DNA from: Oxalobacteraceae bacterium OTU3CAMAD1
GTDB lineage: Bacteria > Pseudomonadota > Gammaproteobacteria > Burkholderiales > Burkholderiaceae_D
Length of the DNA stretch: 64,000 bases
Reading direction: 5' to 3'
NCBI GenBank assembly: GCA_024123915.1
Contig: CP099650.1
Coordinates: forward strand, 4,588,001-4,652,000
In this document: positions 53,301 to 61,290 of the stretch, one piece after another
How the letters are laid out: every line of letters begins with the position of its first letter
Numbering within the stretch: the stretch's first letter is position 1
Program-made: the position numbers and the translations under genes
The notes under the pieces: generated by a model
Told to the model about the DNA's origin: nothing
Databases searched by the model: none
The model's input: the letters and a program-made list of their open reading frames with translations, nothing else

Positions 53301-55055
53301 GTCGAGAACGCGACCGTGACGGCCGCCGCCGGCATCGCCGCCGGCCTGGCCGGCAACGAGCTGAACAATTTGTTGACCGGCAACGCGGCCACCAACACGC
53401 TGGCCGGCGGCGCCGGCGACGACACGCTCGACGGCGCCGCCGGCGGGGACCGGCTGCTAGGCGGGCTCGGCGACGACATCTACAAGGTCGACGCGCCCGG
53501 CGACATAGTCACCGAACTGGCCGCGCAAGGCGCCGCCGACAGGGTCGACACGACGCTGGCCAAGTATACCTTGGGCCTCAATGTGGAACACTTGTCGTAC
53601 ACCGGCGCACTGGCGTTTGCCGGCACCGGCAACGGCCTGGCCAACGCCATCAATGGCGGCCTCGGCAACGACAGCCTGTCTGGCCTGGGCGGCGACGATA
53701 CACTGGCCGGCGGCCTGGGCAACGACACCCTGCTCGGCGGCGATGGTGCCGATGCACTCGACGCGGGCGCCGGCAACGACGTGGCCGACGGCGGCGCGGG
53801 CAGTGACAGCATCAAACTGGGCGGCAATTTCGCCGACTATGCGCGCGCCCGTCCGAACGCCGGCGACATCGTGCTCGTCAACCAGATCACGCATGAAAGC
53901 GTCACCGTGCGCAACGTCGAGCAATTCAATTTCGCCGACGGCGCCAGGACGCTGGCCGAGCTGTACGTGAACACCGCCAGCATCGGCAACGACGTCCTGG
54001 CCGGCACGGACGGCAACGACAGCATCGACGGCGGTGCCGGGGCGGACGCCATGAGTGGCGGCCCGGGCAACGACACCTACACGCTGGACCAAGCCGGCGA
54101 CACGATCGGCGAGCAAGCCGGCGCGGGCGTCGACCTGGTCAACGTCGCCTATGCCAAGCCCGGCACCTATGCCTTGGGCGACAATATCGAGAATGCGACC
54201 GTCACGGCGGGGGCGTCGGTCGCGGTCAACCTCGCCGGCAACGACCTGGACAACGTCCTGATCGGCAACGCGGCCGTCAACACGCTGTCCGGTGGCATTG
54301 GCGACGATACGCTGGACGGCGGCGCCGGCGCCGACAAGCTGACCGGTGGCGCCGGCGACGACAACTACGTCGTCGACAACGCCGGCGACAACGTCACCGA
54401 ACTGGCCGGCGGCGGCCACGACGTGGTCACGGTCAGGGCCATCGCCAGCTACGTGATGGCGGCCGAGGTCGAAGCTCTGGTGTTCAATGGCGCCGGCGCC
54501 TTTACCGGCACGGGCAATACGCTGGCAAACCGCATGACGGGCGGCGCCGGCAACGACAGGCTGCTCGGTGGCGGCGGCGACGACACCCTGACGGGAGGCG
54601 CCGGTAACGACACGCTCACCGGCGGCGTTGGCGCGGATTCCATCGTGCTGGCCTCGAAAACCGGCGTGGACACGGTCGCCGACTTTGTCAGCGGAACCGA
54701 TAAACTGGTGCTGGAGCGGTCGGTCTTCGCGGTCGGCAACGGCGACGGCAGCATCGACAACGCGGTCGTCAAGGCCGGCGCCGGCGGTTTCGCCAACAAC
54801 GCCGAGCTTGTGATCCTGACACAGAACGTTTCTTCGGTGAACACCACCACGGCGGCCAATGCGATTGGCGCGGCAAGCGCCGCCTACGCGGTGGGCGCCG
54901 AGGCGCTGTTCGCTGTGCACAACAACAACGCAACCACGTTGTACCTATTCACCTCCAATGGCGCGGACGCCGTGGTGTCGGCGGCGGAACTGACGCAGTT
55001 GGTCACGCTGACCGGCGCGCCGTCTACCGCCGTCGGCGACTACCTGTTCGGATAA
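47313..55055 (+). CDS. Giant RTX-type calcium-binding repeat protein (type I secretion substrate)
   Basis: 2580 aa from ATG 47313 (MAIYQGTAGNDSIVGGADDD; the family usually starts directly with such repeats). Residues 1-980 hold four copies of a 240-280-residue unit, each with RTX nonapeptides (GGxGxDxLx) and then a DFTVGAGGD..LD block (about residues 121, 363, 610, 888) ending near TADNFVNG. Residues about 980-2480 hold five to six copies of a roughly 293-residue unit with a DTYxVDNAADVI motif, an NVENATVTA segment, GNAAANTLAGGAGDD repeats and GDVVTELA...TDTVETTLARYTL. The end (DTVADFVSGTDKLVLERSVF onwards) looks like a type I secretion signal region. No HlyBD/TolC genes are adjacent. Surface adhesion or matrix role is inferred. 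Confidence 0.93.
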   Translation: MAIYQGTAGNDSIVGGADDDTLNGGRGYDTLVGGDGDDYFVVKPNEGVDTLVGGDGNDRFDIAIDRTYGGLLLVDAGAGDDTIHFSFTESEAHNNPLLTGGTGRDTYQTSAQHNATLTIADFTVGAGGDLLDLGDVLRDRKFDIGTVTGGNPFANGALKLVQVGADTEVHAQLLLRYADVPSPVVLFVLKNIQASSLTADNFVNGLNPDGSPTPGTIVNAGNVTSSTIVGDLFNDTINGGAGDNTLLGSAGDDLINGGHGNEELHGNSGNDVLHGGAGNDTLFWGDSSASIDTLPWGERNDGDDTLTGDAGDDVFVFAPSRDTTGTVTASGGSGIDVYQVSDVNTYRFAYNANDKARLVVTDFTVGAGGDKIDIEPLLNYTSYSGGNPFDPEQPTLRLLKDGANTLVQLAMGQTDPVFMTVMTLQNVDAGTLTADNFVNGYKPDGSAIAGITLQVADRNRELNGTEFNDNLSASDGFNRLYGKGGDDLLRAFASGEGDTLSGGAGNDTLIGGAGRDRLEGGLGNDLMRGGAGDDILIGDAGRDTIEGDAGNDEFYLQTGGAALAVADGGSGDDIFHVLDQTGVAGRWRLSGGTGSDMYLLESALSLVEIDDFKVGAGGDVLNVSPLLYLIWDYAGGNAMETGMMRLVQDGSDLLLQCDQNGAGAWPGMRTVAILRGINLADFTVENIRGANPFGHDVPGVHLIGTDRDERLVGDRFNDTIDGGSGGADSIQGLGGDDLLLAAPAQGESMSYLWGGDGNDTLVGSSGRDELWGHDGNDILQGGDGDDNLTDGDGSDLADGGTGNDRLYWHGGPGEDTLLGGAGEDQLTISAYASSGTLRLDGGLGNDEIVLNTWDWATMAATLAGGAGTDTYTITASAPSSRIHVTDFATGKGGDGLDLRALTERLTDAQARLDPLTSGHLRLIQQGKDVLVQWDLDGNGTMSAPQTLLTLDNVKVTDIASANFSGITGSFTYSGWLGDDSLQGYYGGERLQGGRGDDTLNGGQGGDTMIGGTGDDLYRVDDAGDVVTELAGGGTDTVIATVDAYTLAANAEHLRYEGTNAFQGTGNTSGNTLTGGIGDDTLDGAGGGDVLTGLAGNDTYIVRAATDKVIEAADQGYDTVRVAYTAAAIYTLGDNIEAAVVTSAAAVAAGLTGNALHNRLTGNAAANTLAGGAGDDLLDGGAGADKLSGGQGDDLMLVDNAGDIVTELAGEGADTVETTLARYTLTANVEALRYTGKAGFTGTGNALANAITGGAGNDTLAGGAGDDTLSGMGGADAIDGGDGSDSLRLMGNSDHFKLARAAGKVVLTNTISGETATLTSIETVAFADGVKTMAALLDNQASEFADFLTGTDGDDTIDGQGGVDLMAGGLGDDRYVLDSGKDVIDEKDGAGIDTAALAFKAAGIYMMDANVDNAIVTSAASVAVNVTGNALDNVITGNAAANTLAGLAGNDMLDGGAGADKLAGGAGDDSYRVDNAGDVVTEAAADGTDTVGTSLASYTLSANVENLSGPASGAFNGTGNVLNNIIDGGLGNDTLAGLGGNDTLRGGVGNDTLLGGDGDDRLEGGLGVNLIDGGAGADTAIAPADFGAYTVTRPNATDTVLVNKTGGDSITLRNIERVLFNGVSMTIDEVQRNIKSVGNDFLAGGDGADTMDGGAGADRLAGGQGDDTYIVDNAADVIDEAVGGGTDRAHVAFAAAGTYALGANVENATVTAASVAINLTGNELNNILTGNAAANTLSGGLGNDVLDGGAGGDKLAGGAGDDVYKVDVAGDVVTELAGEGTDTVETTLARYTLTANVEHLRYSGAAAFAGSGNALANAIAGGAGNDTLSGLAGNDSLTGGAGNDSLLGGDGDDALDAGVGVDLADGGNGSDTVALLGKFADYARERPNAADTVLVNTATGERVTLRNIEKVAFADGEKALAAVQFNVKSVGNDNLVGTDGADSIDGGLGVDTMTGGLGSDTYLVDNAADIIVETADGGTEQVNVVFTAAGTYALAANVENATVTAAAGIAAGLAGNELNNLLTGNAATNTLAGGAGDDTLDGAAGGDRLLGGLGDDIYKVDAPGDIVTELAAQGAADRVDTTLAKYTLGLNVEHLSYTGALAFAGTGNGLANAINGGLGNDSLSGLGGDDTLAGGLGNDTLLGGDGADALDAGAGNDVADGGAGSDSIKLGGNFADYARARPNAGDIVLVNQITHESVTVRNVEQFNFADGARTLAELYVNTASIGNDVLAGTDGNDSIDGGAGADAMSGGPGNDTYTLDQAGDTIGEQAGAGVDLVNVAYAKPGTYALGDNIENATVTAGASVAVNLAGNDLDNVLIGNAAVNTLSGGIGDDTLDGGAGADKLTGGAGDDNYVVDNAGDNVTELAGGGHDVVTVRAIASYVMAAEVEALVFNGAGAFTGTGNTLANRMTGGAGNDRLLGGGGDDTLTGGAGNDTLTGGVGADSIVLASKTGVDTVADFVSGTDKLVLERSVFAVGNGDGSIDNAVVKAGAGGFANNAELVILTQNVSSVNTTTAANAIGAASAAYAVGAEALFAVHNNNATTLYLFTSNGADAVVSAAELTQLVTLTGAPSTAVGDYLFG
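50350..54620 (+). repeat. Tandem ~880-bp coding repeats in the RTX gene
   Basis: Unit starts recognisable by the DTYxV motif lie near 50600, 51425, 52310, 53190 and 54070, a period of about 880 bp (first step about 825). GTCACCGAACTGGCCGGC recurs near 50923, 52626 and 54393 and in variant form near 50388, 51750 and 53508. Segments 50951-51001 and 52651-52701 differ by only a few bases. Confidence 0.85.
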
Positions 55056-55080
55056 GCGGTTCGGGCAAGGGGCAATAAAA

Positions 55081-55131
55081 AACGCCATGTGCCTTGCGCC
55101 GGTCTGAACCGTCGCATGCGCACATGGCGTT
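55081..55131. terminator. Bidirectional terminator between the RTX and CBS genes
   Basis: AACGCCATGTG (55081-55091) pairs with CACATGGCGTT (55121-55131); A-rich sequence precedes it and TTTCTGGTTTG follows, so it can work on both strands. The 29-base loop contains further partial pairing. Confidence 0.75.
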
Positions 55132-55150
55132 TTCTGGTTTGTTGTTGCGA

Positions 55151-55609
55151 TTAGTCCGGATGCTGATCCGCCGTCTCGGCCGGCCAGTCGCGGATGTACG
55201 CCTTGAGCATGCGATTCTCGAAGCTTTGCGCCTCCAGCACCGCGCGCGCGACGTCGTAGAACGAGATCACGCCGAGGATGGTCTTGGCGTTCATCACCGG
55301 CAAATAGCGCGCATGCTTTTCCAGCATGATGCGGCGCACTTCGTTGACCTCGGTGTCCGGGGTCACGGTGATCGGGTGGTCGTCCATGTGCTTGCGCACG
55401 GTGCCGCCGCCGACCGTGCCGGCGTTGTCGTGCAACGCCCGCAGCACTTCGCGGAACGTCAGCATGCCGACCAGATCGCCGAACTCCATGACGACCAGCG
55501 AGCCGATGTCCTTTTCAGCCATGGTGTTGGCGGCGTCCGCCAAGGGCTGGTCAGGAGAGATGGTATAAAGAATGCTACCTTTTACCTGAAGAATTTCGGA
55601 GACTTTCAT
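55151..55609 (-). CDS. CBS-domain pair protein
   Basis: 152 aa from ATG 55609, where the family start MKVSEILQVKG fits; the longer frame is spacer. Two CBS motifs are present (about 8-65 with KDIGSLVVMEFGDLVGMLTF, and about 78-135 with KHARYLPVMNAKTILGVISF), forming one Bateman module that usually binds an adenine nucleotide. No enzyme domain is attached, so it is probably a nucleotide-sensing regulator; the partner is unknown. Confidence 0.93.
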   Translation of the reverse strand: MKVSEILQVKGSILYTISPDQPLADAANTMAEKDIGSLVVMEFGDLVGMLTFREVLRALHDNAGTVGGGTVRKHMDDHPITVTPDTEVNEVRRIMLEKHARYLPVMNAKTILGVISFYDVARAVLEAQSFENRMLKAYIRDWPAETADQHPD

Positions 55610-55725
55610 TTTGGCCGTCCTGTCCGCTGAGATATAGGCTGTGTGAATGGGGTTTGTAGTTGTTCTAGCCTTATAGCGAATGTAGCCTATGCCCGGTAAA
55701 AAATCCAGCGCTGCGGATAAGCAAA

Positions 55726-56853
55726 TCACAACATTCTTGCCCTTATGTGGCCTGGGTGTGATTCAGCGCGCAGTGCGATGCCCCGATAGCGGCGCCGATA
55801 CATCACGAAGCCGAATGCCGCCGTGATCGCCACCGCGCCCAGAGTCAGCAGATCCTGGCCGCCGTGCGTGGTCACCGCCGGCTGGCTCGAACGCATGGTC
55901 GCGGCCTCGAAGCGCTTGGCCGAGTATTTGGCGCCGATCACCAGTTCCTCGGCGTTGATGCTGTTGACCAGATACAGGCCGTAGCCGCCCGGATGCACCG
56001 TCATCTTGCCGTCGCGATAGACGAAGGCGCGGCGCTCGTCGCCGATGCGCACGCTGCCCACCACGTGTCCGGCGGCGTTGACGGCGGTGGCGAAGCTGCT
56101 GCCATAGCCGATCAGCGCCCCGAGGTCGATCATCTTCGCGCCGTCGTGCATGAAGGCGTGCCAGCGGCGGTCCGCCGTCTCCGACGCGCCGACCACGATG
56201 CCGGTGTCGCTGATCGCCGTGGCGCTGCTGGAGCGCCCGCCCAGGGTGCCCAGGTTGGTCATGCCGGCGCCGGGCCGGTACAGGAACGCGCGCCGGTAGC
56301 CGTCGCTTAGCGCGGCCGTGCCGACGATGTCGCCGTGGTTGTTGATCCCCGCCGCGTAGCTGATCTTGCCACCCAGCGTACCGAGGTCGGTCAGGGGGCC
56401 GTCACCATTGGTGGCGAAGGCGCGGAAGTAGCCGTCGCTGGTGTCGGCATAGCCGACCGCCTGGCCGCTGCGATTGATGCCCATGCCGTAGCTGCTGCCG
56501 CCGCCCAATGTGCCCAGGTCGCGCATGGCCACCCCGGCGCGGTGGACGAAGGCGCGCCAGCGGCCATCGCTGTTCTGGGCCGTGCCGACCACGTCGCCGC
56601 CGGCGTTGATGCCGCGTGTGAAGGCGCTGTCGCCACCGAGGGTGCCCAGTTCGATCAGGCGTTTATCCCACAGCACCGCGCGCTGGCGGCCATCCTCTTC
56701 CTCGATGATGCCGGCCACCTGGCCGGCCGAGTTGATGTCGACCGCGATGCTCGATTCGCCAGCGCGCTCGCCCAGCCCGGGCGGATGCAAGCGCTGCGCC
56801 GACGCCATCGCCGCGCATCCCAACAAAACCACCGCCGCCGACATTTTCAACAT
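55726..56853 (-). CDS. Secreted HAF-repeat protein with C-terminal membrane segment
   Basis: 375 aa. Signal peptide (MLKMSAAVVLLGCAAMASAQ) followed by at least six HAF-type repeats of about 45 residues, each centred on (D/E)LGTLGG followed by S..x.GIN..G.VVG..........AF. These resemble extracellular beta-propeller repeats of unknown function. Near the C-terminus a TM helix (LLTLGAVAITAAFGFVMYRR) and basic tail suggest anchoring in the membrane, similar in layout to sorting-signal proteins but without a PEP motif. Located 116 bp upstream of the CBS gene on the same strand. Confidence 0.88.
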   Translation of the reverse strand: MLKMSAAVVLLGCAAMASAQRLHPPGLGERAGESSIAVDINSAGQVAGIIEEEDGRQRAVLWDKRLIELGTLGGDSAFTRGINAGGDVVGTAQNSDGRWRAFVHRAGVAMRDLGTLGGGSSYGMGINRSGQAVGYADTSDGYFRAFATNGDGPLTDLGTLGGKISYAAGINNHGDIVGTAALSDGYRRAFLYRPGAGMTNLGTLGGRSSSATAISDTGIVVGASETADRRWHAFMHDGAKMIDLGALIGYGSSFATAVNAAGHVVGSVRIGDERRAFVYRDGKMTVHPGGYGLYLVNSINAEELVIGAKYSAKRFEAATMRSSQPAVTTHGGQDLLTLGAVAITAAFGFVMYRRRYRGIALRAESHPGHIRARML

Positions 56854-56915
56854 GACGCGCCTCCAGTTTTTTTTAATGTTATCTATATAGCATTCAAAAA
56901 ATGAAAGCTCAAGAA

Positions 56916-58223
56916 CTATCGGCAGTCCAGCGGCCCGAAATGTTCGGCCAGGGTTTTACCCAGTCCCGTCTCGACGGCATTTTCCACCTCGCGCGCCAGG
57001 CTGGCGGCCTCGCGCGCGGCCTGCAGATCGCGTTCGTCGTCGCCAACGGCCACCACGCCCGAATTGACCGCCATGCCGCCGAAGACGAACAGGCGATAGA
57101 CCTCGGCCAGGGTCAGTTTCTCTACGTTGGCCAGCAGCACCCAATGATCGGTGCCATCGCTGACTCGCTTGCCCCATTGAACCCGGGGCGGCGCGTCCAC
57201 CTTGACCCGCCCCACCCAGCCTTCGGCCATCATCTTTTCCAGCAGATTGTCCATCTCGTCGAAGCCCAGGCGGGTGCGCAGGCGGATCGCGCCTGCGCCC
57301 ACCAGCGCCGTGTCGCCGCATTTACAAGCCGTGTAGAGCACCTTGATGATCGCCATGGCGTCGACAAACTCGCCGCCCGGCTGGGCCTCGTGCCACCAGC
57401 GCTCGTACTTCACCACCGGCAGCGCGGCCACCAGCAGCGCCCCGATCAGGGTGATCACCCACGAGACGTAAACCCACAACAGGAACAGCGGCAGCGCCGC
57501 CAAGGCGCCGTAGATCTTCGAATAGGTCGGGAACTGGGTGATGAAGATGGCGAAGCCGCGCTTGGCCAGTTCGAACGCCAGGCCGGCCACCAAGCCGCCC
57601 CAGGCCGCGTCCTGCCAATCGACGTCGCGGTTTGGTACCGCCAGATACAGCAAGGTGAATCCGGCCGTGGTCAGCGCCAGCGATGCCACCGTGTAGATGA
57701 TCGCACCCAGCACCGGCACCCGGCCGAACAAATCGACGGTGGCCATGAACACCTGCGACGACAACGTCAGCGACACGCCGATCAGCAACGGCCCTAGCGT
57801 GATGATGGCCCAGTAGACCAGGATACGGCGCGTCCAGCTGCGCTCCCCGCGCACCCGCCAGATGCGGTTGAACACGCGCTCGATCAGGTTCATCATCGCG
57901 ATCGACGTCACGATCAGCGCCACCGCGCCCACCGCCGACAGCCGCGTGGCCTTGGAGGCGAACATCGTCAGATAATTGAGGATCGTCGTCGATATCGACT
58001 TCGGCATCACGCTCTGGACGAAATACGCCTCCAGCGACATACGGAAGGTGTTAAACAACGGGAAGGTGGTGAAGATCGCCAGCGCGATGGTCAGCAGCGG
58101 CACCAACGCGAACACGGTGGTGAACGTGAGGCTGCCGGCCACCTGCGGCAGGCTTTCCTCGCGCAAGCGACGGTGGGCGAACAGCACCAGGTCGCGCACC
58201 TCCGGCCAGGACAGCGAGCGCAT
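56916..58223 (-). CDS. YihY/BrkB-family inner-membrane protein
   Basis: 435 aa if started at 58223 (MRSLSWPEVRDLVLFAHRRL); an upstream in-frame ATG at 58292 is possible, and neither has a strong ribosome site. The N-terminal domain has six TM helices with family blocks LPQVAGSLTFTTVFALVPLL, AMMNLIERVFNRIWRV, DVDWQDAAWGGLVAGLAFEL and TYSKIYGALAALPLFLLWVY. From about 285 a soluble winged-helix-like domain (LLEKMMAEGWVGRVKVD) is added, seen in longer members. Once called ribonuclease BN by mistake; the true role is not settled. Divergent from wrbA. Confidence 0.93.
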   Translation of the reverse strand: MRSLSWPEVRDLVLFAHRRLREESLPQVAGSLTFTTVFALVPLLTIALAIFTTFPLFNTFRMSLEAYFVQSVMPKSISTTILNYLTMFASKATRLSAVGAVALIVTSIAMMNLIERVFNRIWRVRGERSWTRRILVYWAIITLGPLLIGVSLTLSSQVFMATVDLFGRVPVLGAIIYTVASLALTTAGFTLLYLAVPNRDVDWQDAAWGGLVAGLAFELAKRGFAIFITQFPTYSKIYGALAALPLFLLWVYVSWVITLIGALLVAALPVVKYERWWHEAQPGGEFVDAMAIIKVLYTACKCGDTALVGAGAIRLRTRLGFDEMDNLLEKMMAEGWVGRVKVDAPPRVQWGKRVSDGTDHWVLLANVEKLTLAEVYRLFVFGGMAVNSGVVAVGDDERDLQAAREAASLAREVENAVETGLGKTLAEHFGPLDCR

Positions 58224-58336
58224 GGTGGCGATCCCGTTGCGGCAGGTGCTGAATACATAAAGAAGAATCGGATGAATATATTTTGCGTACATGAGCGATA
58301 ATCAGATTACAAGACTGGCAGTGTTGCCCCCAGTGA

Positions 58337-58969
<633 letters not shown>

Positions 58970-59012
58970 ACGGGTAAGCTGCAAAACATATGCTGTAAAA
59001 CGGGGATGCAAA

Positions 59013-59420
59013 ATGCAAAACGCGATGCATAGGTATTTTCACTGGGGCGCCATCGGCAGCCTCGGTCTGCTGATAGTCTGGTGCGTGCTGTGGGAGATGG
59101 TGCTGGCGCCGCTCAAGCCGGGCGGCTCGTGGCTGGTGCTCAAGGCCGCGCCGCTGCTGCTGCCGCTGTACGGCGTGTGGAAGCGCGACATCTACACCCT
59201 TCAGTGGACCTCGATGATGATACTGCTGTACTTCACCGAGGGCGTGGTGCGCGGCTGGAGCGACAAGGACGAGCTGTCCTCATGGCTGGCGTGGGGCGAG
59301 GCGGCAATCGTCTGCGTCTACTTCGTCTGCGCGATCATGTATCTGCGCCCGTATAAAAAAGCGGCCAAGAAGCTGTCCAAGGAACTGCTCGACAAGGTGA
59401 AGGGCACCACGGTCAAATGA
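59013..59420 (+). CDS. DUF2069 membrane protein
   Basis: 135 aa from ATG 59013 (GGGG about 8 bases upstream). Four TM helices are visible: GAIGSLGLLIVWCVLWEMVL, LVLKAAPLLLPLYGVW, TLQWTSMMILLYFTEGVVRG and EAAIVCVYFVCAIMYL. The tail is Lys-rich. This matches DUF2069, a small inner-membrane family found next to wrbA; role unknown. It overlaps the next gene by 4 bases. Confidence 0.9.
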   Translation: MQNAMHRYFHWGAIGSLGLLIVWCVLWEMVLAPLKPGGSWLVLKAAPLLLPLYGVWKRDIYTLQWTSMMILLYFTEGVVRGWSDKDELSSWLAWGEAAIVCVYFVCAIMYLRPYKKAAKKLSKELLDKVKGTTVK

Positions 59421-60823
59421 TGGCGTTTCTACAGGAGTGCCGCGCGCTGCTCGGGGGCGCCTATGTGCTCGACACCGACGCCGACATGGCGCCCTTCCTC
59501 ACCGATTGGCGCGGACGCTTCACCGGCAAGGCCGCCGCCGTGCTGCGTCCCGGCTCGGTGGACCAGGTGGCAGCGTTGGTGAAGGCTTGCGCGCTACACC
59601 GCGTGCCGCTGGTGCCGCAGGGCGGCAACACCGGCCTTGTATTGGGCAGCATCCCAGACGCCAGCGGTACCGCCGTCGTGCTGTCGCTGGCGCGGCTCAA
59701 CACCATCCGCCAGATCGACACAATCAACCGGACCATGACCGTCGATGCCGGCTGCATCCTCCAGCAAGCGCAGGAAGCCGCCGCCGCCGAGGGCTGCCTG
59801 TTTCCGCTGTCGCTGGCGGCCGAGGGCAGCTGCACCATCGGCGGCAACCTGTCCACCAACGCCGGCGGCACGGCGGTTCTCCGCTACGGCAATACGCGCG
59901 AGCTGTGTCTCGGGCTGGAAGTGGTCACGCCACAGGGCGAGATCTGGAGCGGCTTGCGCGGCCTGCGCAAGGATAATACCGGCTACGATCTGCGTGACCT
60001 GTTCATCGGCGCCGAGGGCACCCTGGGCGTCATCACAGGCGCGGTGCTCAAACTGTACCCGCAGCCCAAGGCCAGCATCACCGCCCTGGCGGCCCTGCCC
60101 TCGCCCGCCCACGCGCTGCGATTGCTGGTACTGATGCAGGACCACTGCGGCTCCAGCCTCACCGGTTTCGAACTGATGTCGCGCTACTGCCTGGAGCTGG
60201 TGGCACAACAGTTCCCGCAACTGCCCAAGCCCTTCGCCGACGCCCATCCGCAATACGTGCTGCTGGAGCTGTCGAGCAGCGAATCGGAGCGGCACGCGAT
60301 CGACCTGCTGGAGCGCGCGATCGGCGCGGCGCTGGAGCGCGACGTCGTCACCGACGCCGTGGTGGCGACATCGACCACGCAATCGGCCGGCCTGTGGCAG
60401 TTGCGCGAGCATATTCCGCTGGCGCAGGCCAAGGCCGGCAAGAACATCAAACATGACATCTCACTGCCGGTGTCGCGCATCGCCGACTTCATCGACGTCA
60501 CCGCGCCGCAATTGCAGGCGGCCTTCCCCGGCTGCCAGTTGGTGTGCTTTGGACACTTGGGCGACGGCAACCTGCATTTTAACGTCGCGCCGCCGGAGGG
60601 CATTTCCAACGAGGATTTCCTTGCCAACCAGGACAAGGTCAACCGCGTGGTGCACGACAGCGTGGTCGGTTTCGGCGGTTCGATTTCCGCCGAGCACGGC
60701 ATTGGCGCGCTGAAACGCGACGAACTGGCGCATTACAAATCGGCGGTGGAGCTCAACATGATGCGGGCCATCAAAGCGGCGCTGGACCCGCTGGGTATCA
60801 TGAATCCCGGGAAAATTCTGTGA
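59417..60823 (+). CDS. FAD-linked D-2-hydroxyacid dehydrogenase (GlcD/D2HGDH-like)
   Basis: 468 aa; the ATG overlaps the DUF2069 stop. FAD-binding PCMH domain (about 35-215): VPQGGNTGLVLGSIPD, CTIGGNLSTNAGGTAVLRYG, GYDLRDLFIGAEGTLGVIT. The C-terminal oxidase domain has the metal motif CFGHLGDGNLHFNV and the end EHGIGALKRDELAHYK. The substrate may be D-2-hydroxyglutarate, D-lactate or glycolate; sequence alone does not decide. No iron-sulfur subunit is adjacent, favouring a D2HGDH-type single-protein enzyme. Confidence 0.9.
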   Translation: MMAFLQECRALLGGAYVLDTDADMAPFLTDWRGRFTGKAAAVLRPGSVDQVAALVKACALHRVPLVPQGGNTGLVLGSIPDASGTAVVLSLARLNTIRQIDTINRTMTVDAGCILQQAQEAAAAEGCLFPLSLAAEGSCTIGGNLSTNAGGTAVLRYGNTRELCLGLEVVTPQGEIWSGLRGLRKDNTGYDLRDLFIGAEGTLGVITGAVLKLYPQPKASITALAALPSPAHALRLLVLMQDHCGSSLTGFELMSRYCLELVAQQFPQLPKPFADAHPQYVLLELSSSESERHAIDLLERAIGAALERDVVTDAVVATSTTQSAGLWQLREHIPLAQAKAGKNIKHDISLPVSRIADFIDVTAPQLQAAFPGCQLVCFGHLGDGNLHFNVAPPEGISNEDFLANQDKVNRVVHDSVVGFGGSISAEHGIGALKRDELAHYKSAVELNMMRAIKAALDPLGIMNPGKIL

Positions 60824-60834
60824 ACGGGACCGCC

Positions 60835-61290
60835 ATGAACCACCATCTTCGCGCGCCTTGCGCCGCCGTGCTGTGTGCGGCCGCGCTGGCGGGCAACAAC
60901 GCCGTCGCGCAAAGCGTCTACAAATGCACTGTTGACGGCAAGATCAGCTACAGCGACATCCCTTGCCCGGCCAGCGCCGCGGCGTCGTCCATGCTGGCCG
61001 TGCCGAAATCACCCGCAGACGTTGATGGCGCGGCGGCCGATTTGCAGCGCATGCAAAAGGAATCGGCCGCGCTGCAAAAGTCGCGTCAAAAGGTCGAGGA
61101 ACGCGAGGCCCGCGAATCCGAGCGCGCCTCCCGCGCCGCCACGACACAACGCAAGCGCTGCGCCAAGCTCGCCCTGACCAAAAAGTGGGCGGACGAGGAT
61201 GCGCGCGGCGCCACCAACGCCAACGCCGACAAGGCCAGGTTGCGCGCAAAACGCGCCGGCGAATCGTTTTCGCTGGAGTGCGCCCACTGA
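60835..61290 (+). CDS. DUF4124-domain periplasmic protein
   Basis: 151 aa from ATG 60835 (GGGA upstream; a GTG at 60820 is also possible and would overlap the previous gene). A signal peptide (CAAVLCAAALAGNNAVAQ) is followed by the DUF4124 core VYKCTVDGKISYSDIPCP, with two Cys, then a charged coiled coil (LQRMQKESAALQKSRQKVEE). DUF4124 proteins are common in betaproteobacteria; role unknown. Its TGA overlaps the permease ATG (TGATG). Confidence 0.9.
   Translation: MNHHLRAPCAAVLCAAALAGNNAVAQSVYKCTVDGKISYSDIPCPASAAASSMLAVPKSPADVDGAAADLQRMQKESAALQKSRQKVEEREARESERASRAATTQRKRCAKLALTKKWADEDARGATNANADKARLRAKRAGESFSLECAH

Noticed and set aside
53457..54920. A 487-residue minus-strand frame opposite the RTX gene
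   Set aside because: Repetitive Val/Gly/Ala sequence produced by reading RTX repeats backwards.
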